Shown here one piece after another: positions 20,916-28,389 of a stretch of DNA of 64,000 nucleotides. The stretch is from Flavobacterium paronense (lineage in GTDB: Bacteria > Bacteroidota > Bacteroidia > Flavobacteriales > Flavobacteriaceae), in NCBI RefSeq assembly GCF_030409795.1, contig NZ_JAUFQN010000019.1, positions 3,038,001-3,102,000 of the forward strand, written 5' to 3'. Position 1 is the first letter of the stretch, and each line of letters opens with the position of its first letter. The position numbers and the translations under genes are program-made. The notes beneath the pieces were generated by a model. It did not search any database. It had not been told where the DNA came from and saw only the letters and a list, made by a program, of their open reading frames with translations.

Positions 20916-20950
20916 ATTAAACTTACAACTTACAACTCACAACCTAAAAC
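20916..20950 (+). repeat. 7-bp tandem repeat before recO
   Basis: Five consecutive heptamers of consensus TTACAAC (two exact; others ATTAAAC, TCACAAC, CTAAAAC) end three bases before the recO ATG. The 39 bases before the ATG contain no G. Confidence 0.65.
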
Positions 20951-20953
20951 CAC

Positions 20954-21667
20954 ATGTTAGTTAAAACCAAAGCTATCGTCATTTCTACACTAAAATATCA
21001 GGAAAAAAGCTTGATTGTAAAATGCCTTACGCAATCTGATGGTTTAAAAAGTTACTTTGTGCCAAATGCTTTTGCAGCTAAAAAATCCAATCAAAAGATT
21101 GCCTATTTTCAGCCGCTTTCCATACTAGAAATAGAAGCCAATCACAAGAATAAAGGAACACTTGAACATTTCAAAGAAATAAAACTCGCACACGCATTTC
21201 AAACTATATCCACCGATATTGTCAAAAGCACTATTGTGATTTTTCTCTCCGAAATCATTCATCACAGCATTCACGAAGAAGAAAAAAACGAAAACCTCTT
21301 CAACTTTTTGGAATCGGCCTTGCTTTGGCTCGATGCGCATCACGAAATGGCGAATTTCCATCTGATTTTGATGTTGGAAATGTCCAAGTTTTTTGGCTTT
21401 TACCCGGATACTTCCGAAAGTGTTTTTAAATTTTTCGATTGTAAAGAAGGCAACTTTTCGAATTTTCAGGGAATCAATTGTCTATCCGAACATGAAACTT
21501 TTCTATTCAAAAAACTAATAGATTTAAAATTTGATAGTGACCAGAAAGTCTTTGCAGGTATCGAACGACAAATTCTGTTAAAAATTCTCCTCGAATATTA
21601 CACCATTCACCTGGATGGCTTCAAAAAACCAAAATCACTAGAGGTTTTAAAAGAGGTTTTTGCTTAA
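20954..21667 (+). CDS. recO: DNA repair protein RecO
   Basis: A 237-residue recombination mediator that with RecR loads RecA on SSB-coated DNA in the RecF pathway and anneals complementary strands. The N-terminal OB fold is visible (KTKAIVISTLKYQEKSLIVKCLTQSDG, then YFQPLSILEIE), followed by an alpha-helical domain. The zinc-finger Cys cluster of some RecO proteins is absent (isolated Cys only), as is common in this phylum. It starts 59 bp after the PorZ-like stop, with a heptamer repeat in the gap, so co-transcription is possible. Confidence 0.9.
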   Translation: MLVKTKAIVISTLKYQEKSLIVKCLTQSDGLKSYFVPNAFAAKKSNQKIAYFQPLSILEIEANHKNKGTLEHFKEIKLAHAFQTISTDIVKSTIVIFLSEIIHHSIHEEEKNENLFNFLESALLWLDAHHEMANFHLILMLEMSKFFGFYPDTSESVFKFFDCKEGNFSNFQGINCLSEHETFLFKKLIDLKFDSDQKVFAGIERQILLKILLEYYTIHLDGFKKPKSLEVLKEVFA

Positions 21668-21735
21668 AACAACCCGATTAACAAAATAATCATGTCTCTA
21701 AATTTAGAAGTCATAAAACTTCACTTTTCTTTTAG

Positions 21736-21837
21736 GCTAGTCCATACCGAGTCCATAGCTAGTCCATAGCTAGTCCATAGTTTTATATGTTTTTATGGAC
21801 TTGGTATGGATTGGGTATTCATTTGCATTGCATTTGC
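21736..21837. repeat. inverted array of 11-bp repeats (four forward, spacer, two clear plus two weak reverse)
   Basis: Units at 21736, 21747, 21758 and 21769 read GCTAGTCCATA (three exact, second CCGAGTCCATA). After a 14-bp AT-rich spacer, units in the opposite orientation follow: TATGGACTTGG (21794) and TATGGATTGGG (21805), then two weaker units at 21816 and 21827 containing CATTTGC. The first reverse units can pair with the first two forward units as a long hairpin. The same plan and core occur at 51234-51334. Confidence 0.85.
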
Positions 21838-21926
21838 ATAGGAATACTATGCCGGAAACCATAGACCGACCCTCTAAAAATCAATAAATATAACTTATGG
21901 ATAACCAGTTACGGGTTGAGCAAACA

Positions 21927-21961
21927 CAAAAACTTATCACTCATAACACATAACTCACAAC
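21927..21961 (+). repeat. 7-bp tandem repeat upstream of ileS
   Basis: Five consecutive heptamers ending in AAC or CAC (consensus TCATAAC), within a 55-base stretch without any G (21921-21975), 42 bp before the ileS start. Confidence 0.6.
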
Positions 21962-22003
21962 TATTTATTACTTTCGCAGACTTGATTAAAGAAAACGACA
22001 AAA

Positions 22004-25000
22004 ATGAGTACTAAGTTTACTGAATATAAAGGACTTGATTTGCCAAAAGTGGCTTCAGAGGTTCTTAATTTTTGGAAAGAAAACAACATCTTTGAACAAA
22101 GCGTAACGTCTCGAGAAGGCGCTACTCCTTATGTGTTTTTTGAAGGGCCGCCATCAGCCAATGGTTTACCCGGAATTCATCACGTAATGGCGCGTGCCAT
22201 CAAAGATATTTTCTGTCGTTATAAAACTCAAAAAGGGTTCCAAGTAAAGCGTAAAGCAGGCTGGGATACGCACGGTTTGCCTGTAGAATTAGGTACCGAA
22301 AAAGAATTAGGCATCACCAAAGAAGATATCGGGAAAACCATTTCTATAGAAGAATACAACGAAGCGTGTAAACGAACAGTTATGCGTTATACGGATGTTT
22401 GGAATGACCTAACCGAAAAAATGGGCTATTGGGTTGATATGGAAGATCCATATGTGACCTACAAATCCAAATACATGGAATCGGTTTGGTGGTTGTTGAA
22501 ACAGATATACGAGAAAGATTTACTATACAAAGGATATACAATCCAACCCTATTCTCCAAAAGCCGGAACGGGATTATCTTCTCACGAAGTAAACCAACCA
22601 GGAAGTTACAGAGATGTTACAGACACAACTGTTGTAGCACAATTCAAGACTTTAGCAAAATCGTTGCCGAGCTTTTTACAAGGTTTTGGTGAAGTTCACA
22701 TTTTGGCATGGACGACCACGCCTTGGACGTTGCCAAGTAATACAGCGTTAACCGTTGGGCCAAAAATCGATTATGTTTTGGTGGAGACTTTTAATCAATA
22801 TACTTTCCTTCCTGTTAAAGTTATTTTGGCTAAAAATTTAGTTGGAAAACAATTCGGGAAAGGATTTTTCGCAAGTGAAGAAACATCTGATTTTGAGAAT
22901 TTCAAGGCTGGTGATAAAAATATTCCATTCAAATTTTTAACTGAATTTAAAGGGGCAGCCTTAGTCGGAATTCGTTACGAGCAATTAATGCCGTTAACGT
23001 TACCATATCAAAATCCACAAGACGCGTTTAGAGTAATTTCAGGTGATTTCGTTACAACGGAAGATGGAACTGGAATTGTGCACACTGCGCCAACATTTGG
23101 TGCTGATGATGCTAAAGTTGCCAAAGAAGCCAAACCGGAAGTGCCTCCAATGTTGGTTTTGGATGCTAATGGAAATCCAGAGCCGCTAGTAGATTTACAA
23201 GGAAAGTTTATTCAAGGTTTAGGCGACTTATCTGGGAAGTATGTAAAGAACGAATATTACGATGCCGGAACTGCACCAGAACGTTCAGCCGATGTAGAAA
23301 TCGCTATCCAATTAAAAGAAGAAAACAAAGCGTTCAAAGTAGAGAAATACGTTCACAGTTATCCGCATAGTTGGAGAACCGATGAACCCTTATTATATTA
23401 TCCGTTAGATTCCTGGTTTATCAAAGTAACTGATGTCAAAGACCGAATGTTCGACCTAAACGAAACCATCAACTGGAAGCCAAAAGCAACAGGTGAAGGC
23501 CGTTTCGGAAATTGGTTGAAAAACGCCAACGACTGGAATTTATCGCGTTCAAGATATTGGGGAATACCATTGCCAATCTGGAGAACCGAAGACGGAACTG
23601 AAGAAGTATTGATTGGTTCAGTAGAAGAACTATACAATGCCATCGAAAAAGCAATCCAATCCGGAGTAGAAACCGTAAATCCGTTCAAAGGTTTTGAAAT
23701 CGGAAATATGACCGAAGCCAATTATGACTTAGTTGATTTGCATAAAAATGTTGTTGACGCTATTACGTTAGTTTCACCATCAGGAAAACCAATGAAACGC
23801 GAAGCTGATTTGATTGATGTTTGGTTCGATTCAGGTGCAATGCCTTATGCTCAATGGCATTATCCATTTGAAAATAAAGATAAGATTGACGAGAATAAAG
23901 ATTTTCCGGCTGATTTCATAGCGGAAGGTGTTGACCAAACTCGTGGATGGTTCTATACTTTGCACGCTATCGGAACGTTGGTTTTTGATAAAATTGCCTA
24001 TAAAAATGTAGTTTCCAATGGTTTAGTTCTTGACAAAAACGGACAAAAAATGTCCAAACGTTTAGGAAACGCAGTTGATCCATTTACGACATTAACTGAA
24101 TACGGTCCAGATGCCACACGTTGGTATATGATTTCAAATGCGAATCCGTGGGACAATTTGAAATTTGATATAGAAGGTGTTGCAGAAGTTCGTCGTAAAT
24201 TCTTCGGAACATTATATAATACGTATTCGTTCTTTAGTTTATATGCGAATATTGACGGATTTAAATATAATGAAGCAGAAATTCCATTAAACGAAAGACC
24301 TGAAATTGACCGTTGGATTTTATCTGAATTGCATACCTTGATAAAAGTGGTTGATGATGCTTACGCCGATTACGAACCAACAAAAGCAGCTCGTGCCATT
24401 TCTGATTTCGTTCAGGAGAATTTGAGCAACTGGTACGTTCGTTTGTGCCGAAGAAGATTCTGGAAAGGCGAATACGAAAAAGATAAAATTGCGGCTTACC
24501 AAACCTTATACACTTGTTTGATAACGGTAGCAAAACTATCGGCACCAATCGCTCCGTTCTTTATGGACAAACTTTACAGAGACTTAACACAAGCAACACA
24601 CACAGAGGAATTTGAGTCAGTACATTTGGCGAAATTTCCAGTTTCGGTTGAAAACTTTGTTGATAAATCGCTTGAAAGCAAAATGATGAAAGCACAAACC
24701 GTTTCGTCGCTTGTTTTATCCCTTCGAAAAAAGGAAATGATAAAGGTGCGTCAACCGTTGCAAAAGGTTATGATTCCTGTACTTGACGAGAATCAGCGTG
24801 CTGAAATTGAGGCAGTTTCTGACCTAATAAAAGCCGAAGTTAATGTTAAAGAAATCGAACTTTTAGACGATGCATCAGGCGTTTTAGTGAAGCAAATTAA
24901 ACCTAATTTCAAGACACTTGGACCCCGTTTTGGTAAAGACATGGGATTGATTGCCAAAGAGATACAAAGTTTTACAGCAGAACAAATTAATGAATTAGAT

Positions 25001-25405
25001 GCTAAAGGCGAGTTAACGCTTGTTATTTCTGGAAATAAGCTACTTTTAACATCCAACGACGTTGAAATTTCATCACAAGATATTCCGGGTTGGCTGGTAG
25101 CAAATGCAAACGGAATTACAGTTGCGTTAGATATTACATTAACTGAAGAATTAGTAAAAGAAGGAATAGCAAGAGAATTGGTAAACCGAATTCAAAACCT
25201 TAGAAAAGATAGTGGCTTCGAAGTAACGGATAAAATTAAGGTTCAATTACAAGATAATGATGCACTAGAAAAAGCGGTCAACGCCAATCAAGATTATATC
25301 AAATCGGAAACATTAACGGAAAAATTAGTTTTTGTAGCTGATTTAGAAAAAGGAACTGAAATAGAATTCGACAACATAAAAACAAAAATATTAATCTCAA
25401 AATAG
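22004..25405 (+). CDS. ileS: isoleucyl-tRNA synthetase
   Basis: A 1133-residue class I aminoacyl-tRNA synthetase charging tRNA-Ile. The HIGH-like motif lies in GPPSANGLPGIHH (about 48-60) and KMSKR in NGQKMSKRLGN (about residue 680). The CP1 editing domain is present (WTTTPWTLPSNTALTVG, then GTGIVHTAPTFGADD). Length and the lack of a C-terminal Cys4 zinc finger place it with the long, eukaryote-like IleRS class usual in Bacteroidota; that class is generally linked with lower mupirocin sensitivity, which I cannot test here. The dksA-like gene follows after 7 bp and lspA after that, so the three probably form one unit. Confidence 0.97.
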   Translation: MSTKFTEYKGLDLPKVASEVLNFWKENNIFEQSVTSREGATPYVFFEGPPSANGLPGIHHVMARAIKDIFCRYKTQKGFQVKRKAGWDTHGLPVELGTEKELGITKEDIGKTISIEEYNEACKRTVMRYTDVWNDLTEKMGYWVDMEDPYVTYKSKYMESVWWLLKQIYEKDLLYKGYTIQPYSPKAGTGLSSHEVNQPGSYRDVTDTTVVAQFKTLAKSLPSFLQGFGEVHILAWTTTPWTLPSNTALTVGPKIDYVLVETFNQYTFLPVKVILAKNLVGKQFGKGFFASEETSDFENFKAGDKNIPFKFLTEFKGAALVGIRYEQLMPLTLPYQNPQDAFRVISGDFVTTEDGTGIVHTAPTFGADDAKVAKEAKPEVPPMLVLDANGNPEPLVDLQGKFIQGLGDLSGKYVKNEYYDAGTAPERSADVEIAIQLKEENKAFKVEKYVHSYPHSWRTDEPLLYYPLDSWFIKVTDVKDRMFDLNETINWKPKATGEGRFGNWLKNANDWNLSRSRYWGIPLPIWRTEDGTEEVLIGSVEELYNAIEKAIQSGVETVNPFKGFEIGNMTEANYDLVDLHKNVVDAITLVSPSGKPMKREADLIDVWFDSGAMPYAQWHYPFENKDKIDENKDFPADFIAEGVDQTRGWFYTLHAIGTLVFDKIAYKNVVSNGLVLDKNGQKMSKRLGNAVDPFTTLTEYGPDATRWYMISNANPWDNLKFDIEGVAEVRRKFFGTLYNTYSFFSLYANIDGFKYNEAEIPLNERPEIDRWILSELHTLIKVVDDAYADYEPTKAARAISDFVQENLSNWYVRLCRRRFWKGEYEKDKIAAYQTLYTCLITVAKLSAPIAPFFMDKLYRDLTQATHTEEFESVHLAKFPVSVENFVDKSLESKMMKAQTVSSLVLSLRKKEMIKVRQPLQKVMIPVLDENQRAEIEAVSDLIKAEVNVKEIELLDDASGVLVKQIKPNFKTLGPRFGKDMGLIAKEIQSFTAEQINELDAKGELTLVISGNKLLLTSNDVEISSQDIPGWLVANANGITVALDITLTEELVKEGIARELVNRIQNLRKDSGFEVTDKIKVQLQDNDALEKAVNANQDYIKSETLTEKLVFVADLEKGTEIEFDNIKTKILISK

Positions 25406-25412
25406 AATAAAG

Positions 25413-25793
25413 ATGACTGAAGAAAAAATGAGATACTCAGATGCAGATTTAGCAGAGTTCAAAGAAATTATAATAAATAAAATGGAGAAGGCAAAAATTG
25501 ACTTAGAGTTGATAAAGAGCGCCTATATGAATGACCTAAACAATGGAACTGATGATACATCGCCAACGTTTAAAGCATTTGAAGAAGGTAGTGAAACCAT
25601 GTCAAAAGAAGCCAACTCGCAGTTAGCTATTCGTCAGGAAAAGTTTCTTCGCGATTTAAAAAATGCACTTTTCCGTGTAGAAAATAAAACATATGGTGTT
25701 TGTAAAGTAACCGGAAAGCTAATCTCTAAAGAAAGATTACGCGTTGTTCCTCATGCAACGATGAGTATTGAAGCAAAAAATTTGCAACGATAA
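25413..25793 (+). CDS. DksA/TraR-family regulator lacking the zinc-finger cysteines
   Basis: A 126-residue protein with an N-terminal coiled-coil half (residues 1-85, charged helices) and a C-terminal DksA/TraR-type finger region (YGVCKVTGKLISKERLRVVPH). DksA proteins enter the RNA polymerase secondary channel and with ppGpp alter initiation at stable-RNA and amino-acid promoters. Only one Cys (in GVCKVTG) remains of the usual Cys4 set, so zinc binding of the classic kind is unlikely; Cys-poor DksA paralogues are known and this form seems normal in Flavobacteriaceae. The gene follows ileS by 7 bp and is closed by a terminator. Confidence 0.82.
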   Translation: MTEEKMRYSDADLAEFKEIIINKMEKAKIDLELIKSAYMNDLNNGTDDTSPTFKAFEEGSETMSKEANSQLAIRQEKFLRDLKNALFRVENKTYGVCKVTGKLISKERLRVVPHATMSIEAKNLQR

Positions 25794-25813
25794 CACCTTT
25801 ACTATTACCAAGG

Positions 25814-25842
25814 TAACGCTCCAAAACGGGGCGTTATTTTTT
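25814..25842 (+). terminator. terminator after dksA-like gene
   Basis: Hairpin TAACGCTCC / GGGGCGTTA with a 5-nt loop (one T-G pair), followed by a T6 tract, 20 bp after the stop. It separates ileS-dksA from lspA, whose own TATTTTTG box lies at 25856-25863. Confidence 0.85.
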
Positions 25843-25882
25843 AGAAAAATAATGCTATTTTTGCGCCATCAAAATCCATAAA

Positions 25883-26506
25883 ATGTCTTTAAGAAATTCC
25901 ATTTTAATTATTGCTATTGTTTTATTGGTTGACCAATTTGTCAAAATTTATATTAAAACCAACTTTGTTTATGGCGAAGCAGGCCAGATTGACGTTGCCA
26001 GTTGGTTTAAAATATTGTTAATTGAAAACGAAGGAATGGCTTGGGGAGCAAAAATTCCGGGAGCTTACGGGAAGTTAATTTTAACTATTTTCAGAATTTT
26101 AGCTGTATTCGGAATTGGCTATTGGTTATATGATGCCAGCACAAAACACAGTTCTAATTATTTAATGGTGGCAATTGCCCTCATTTTTGCAGGAGCTGTT
26201 GGTAACATCATCGACTCGGTTTTTTACGGTGTTTATTTTGACCACAGTTATAATCAAGTAGCCACATTATTTTCTAAGAATCCTTATGGGACTTGGTTTC
26301 ACGGAAGAGTGGTTGATATGTTATATTTCCCAATCTGTGAAGGAAATTTTCCAAAATGGTTGCCTGTTTACGGAGGACAACCATTTAAATTTTTCAATGC
26401 TATTTTTAACATTGCCGACATGGCGATTTCAACAGGTGTTGGAATTCTGATAGTGTTTAACAAAAAAGCATTTGCTAAAAAAACATCTATAGGAACGAAT
26501 AGTTAG
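25883..26506 (+). CDS. lspA: lipoprotein signal peptidase (signal peptidase II)
   Basis: A 207-residue integral inner-membrane aspartyl protease that cleaves the signal peptide of prolipoproteins after lipidation. Four hydrophobic segments, a DQFVKIYIK start, and the two conserved aspartates in GNIIDSV (Asp111) and NIADMAIS (Asp179). It is longer than the about 160-residue enterobacterial enzyme because of a larger periplasmic loop between the catalytic segments (about 115-165), typical for Bacteroidota. A TATTTTTG -7 box at 25856-25863 lies 19 bp upstream of the ATG. The last 20 bases overlap the convergent cyclo-ligase gene. Confidence 0.95.
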   Translation: MSLRNSILIIAIVLLVDQFVKIYIKTNFVYGEAGQIDVASWFKILLIENEGMAWGAKIPGAYGKLILTIFRILAVFGIGYWLYDASTKHSSNYLMVAIALIFAGAVGNIIDSVFYGVYFDHSYNQVATLFSKNPYGTWFHGRVVDMLYFPICEGNFPKWLPVYGGQPFKFFNAIFNIADMAISTGVGILIVFNKKAFAKKTSIGTNS

Positions 26507-27053
26507 TTGTTGGTGTAACACAATAGTCTAACCGAATATCGGTTGGTGAAACATCTTCAATAACCTCTTCAGGTTCGAAGAAAGAGAGTCCAATTTTGAT
26601 AACGTCTTCTCGGCATTTTGATAAAAAGGCATCATAAAATCCTTTGCCATATCCTACTCTATTTCCCAGTTTATCATACGCTAAAAGCGGTATAAAAACC
26701 ACATCAATTTTAGTGTTCGGAACTTCAATTCCATCAACCGGTTCGTAGATATTATAGTCGTTTTTTTGGAATTTTGTATTGTCAGTCAATAAATAGTTGG
26801 TCATTTCCAGCGTTTCAAAATTGCTTTTGGCGACTACAATTTCCTTGTCTTTTCCTGCTAATATTTGGAGAATGAATTCGGTTTCTACTTCCTTTAACTC
26901 TTCGATAGTTAGAAATAAATGAAAATAAGTTTTCTCCCAAATATCCAATTGCAAAATTCTATTAGCAATCGCTAAACTCTTGTCTTCAATTTCTTCTTGG
27001 GTTAATTGTTGACGAAGTGTTTTATACTTGTTTCTTAATTCTTTTTTAAACAT
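26487..27053 (-). CDS. 5-formyltetrahydrofolate cyclo-ligase
   Basis: A 188-residue enzyme of folate metabolism (MTHFS family) converting 5-formyl-THF to 5,10-methenyl-THF with ATP. The diagnostic C-terminal motif GNRVGYGKGFYDAFL is present, as is the N-terminal basic KKELRNKYKTLRQQL helix. Family-typical length. Its start overlaps the end of the upstream PLP decarboxylase by 8 bp, so the two are translationally coupled; the 3' end overlaps lspA by 20 bp on the other strand. Confidence 0.93.
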   Translation of the reverse strand: MFKKELRNKYKTLRQQLTQEEIEDKSLAIANRILQLDIWEKTYFHLFLTIEELKEVETEFILQILAGKDKEIVVAKSNFETLEMTNYLLTDNTKFQKNDYNIYEPVDGIEVPNTKIDVVFIPLLAYDKLGNRVGYGKGFYDAFLSKCREDVIKIGLSFFEPEEVIEDVSPTDIRLDYCVTPTTNYSFL

Positions 27054-28284
27054 AAATCTGTTTCTTCAATTCCTTTATAAAAGTAGTTAAATGTTCTACT
27101 TCTACATGATCCATCAACACAATTTTATACCATTGGTTTTCTTTATCGTGTTGTTGTGGGACTAAATTATATTTTTCAGCCAAAGCTTCAGGAACATATC
27201 TAGATTTAATGGTCACAATATTCATAAACGGTTCTCTAAAATATTCAATGTTAAGTTTGTCTAATTCCTTGCATAAAAAAGACGTCCTCATTTGTAAAAT
27301 GCTTACTTTTTCAAACCAACCATTTGGGCCATATGTAAACAATATCATCCAAACCGAAACCGCATTGGTGCCACTTCTACTTCCACACAAAGTTAAATCC
27401 ATTCCTTCGACATATGCTGCTTCTGGAGTTAACACATTTTCAATATATCCTTTTCGGCAAATAAAAACTCCTGTTCCATAAGGTGCTTGTAACATTTTGT
27501 GCGCATCAATAGTAACAGAACTGATTTTCGGGTTAGTAAAATTAATAGTCGATTCAGCATTATTAAACGGATAGACAAATCCACCATAAGCGCCATCAAT
27601 ATGAAGTTTATAAATCAATTGGTGTTTTTCTAATACTTTTATAAAATCTTCTGGATTGTCAACGGAACCAAACATAGTTGTGCCTAAATTGGAAATTACA
27701 ATGAAGTATTTTTTCCCTGATAGTTTTGCCGTTTCCACTATTGAATCAAGCGCAATTTTGTCTATAGTTCGGGTATTAAAATCAACGGGAACTTTGAGCC
27801 AATCAATCTGCAATAAATTTGCTGCCTTTGGAATAGAATAATGAGTATCAACCGAAGCTAAAATGGCGATTTCACATAACAATGCATCAAAGTTATTAAT
27901 GAAATAATTTCGAAACATCCATATAGCCTGAATATTGGCTTCTGTTCCGCCAGGCGAAATATAACCATCAAACAAATCGGGTTCTGCTTTAAAAACATCA
28001 ACTGCTAAAACGTTTAATACTTCTAGTTCAATTTGATGTGTGCCCCGAAACGATTTTTCTGAAGTGCCATAGGTGTGACATCCAATATTGTTTGGATTAG
28101 CAACATAGGTTTGCAATATAGGCGCATCTTTTAAAAATGGTACATCTTCACTAAATACTTTACTATCAAGTTTTGAGGCAGGATAGCCTAATGAAATGTC
28201 TTTTGAAAAATTCACATTTTCATGTAAAGCAATTTCAATTCTTTTTTTTCGTTCTTCTTGAGTAAGTCTTTCCCAGTATTTCAT
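27046..28284 (-). CDS. PLP-dependent (group II-type) amino-acid decarboxylase
   Basis: A 412-residue fold-type I PLP enzyme related to histidine, glutamate and aromatic amino-acid decarboxylases. Seen: the PGGTEANIQAIW phosphate-binding turn, LHIDGAYGGF with the cofactor-contacting Asp, and SVTIDAHKMLQAPYGTG with the Schiff-base Lys. The substrate cannot be read from these motifs; histidine/aspartate decarboxylase-like or a tyrosine/tryptophan-type activity are all open. It overlaps the cyclo-ligase gene by 8 bp. A function linking the two is not obvious. Confidence 0.8.
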   Translation of the reverse strand: MKYWERLTQEERKKRIEIALHENVNFSKDISLGYPASKLDSKVFSEDVPFLKDAPILQTYVANPNNIGCHTYGTSEKSFRGTHQIELEVLNVLAVDVFKAEPDLFDGYISPGGTEANIQAIWMFRNYFINNFDALLCEIAILASVDTHYSIPKAANLLQIDWLKVPVDFNTRTIDKIALDSIVETAKLSGKKYFIVISNLGTTMFGSVDNPEDFIKVLEKHQLIYKLHIDGAYGGFVYPFNNAESTINFTNPKISSVTIDAHKMLQAPYGTGVFICRKGYIENVLTPEAAYVEGMDLTLCGSRSGTNAVSVWMILFTYGPNGWFEKVSILQMRTSFLCKELDKLNIEYFREPFMNIVTIKSRYVPEALAEKYNLVPQQHDKENQWYKIVLMDHVEVEHLTTFIKELKKQIYV

Positions 28285-28354
28285 ACCTAAATTTTCACCA
28301 AAACTAATCCTTTGACAAAATAAAAAACATGATAAATGTTAGTCCAATGCCTGC

Positions 28355-28384
28355 TTGCATTTGTAGTGATTTAAATTAACTTTG
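28355..28384 (+). promoter_or_regulatory. uvrC promoter (TTG-N19-TAACTTTG)
   Basis: TTG at 28355-28357, 19-bp spacer, and TAACTTTG at 28377-28384. The ATG begins six bases after the -7 box, so the transcript may begin at or next to the A of the ATG. Confidence 0.6.
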
Positions 28385-28389
28385 TTTTT

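Larger units (their letters stand above)
21668..22003 (+). other. 336-bp intergenic region recO-ileS with two repeat arrays
   Basis: Holds no credible ORF. From left to right: an AT-rich stretch; the 11-bp repeat array (21736-21837); a short segment with CATAGACCGACC; and the 7-bp repeat (21927-21961) followed by a TACTTTCG octamer (21969-21976), one base off the -7 consensus, which may be the ileS promoter. Confidence 0.6.

Noticed and set aside
21736..21837. CRISPR-like array
   Set aside because: The repeated units are 11 bp and contiguous with no spacers; no cas gene is present.
26487..26506. Overlap of lspA and cyclo-ligase as a sequencing error or frameshift
   Set aside because: Both proteins have normal family ends, so this is an ordinary 20-bp convergent overlap.
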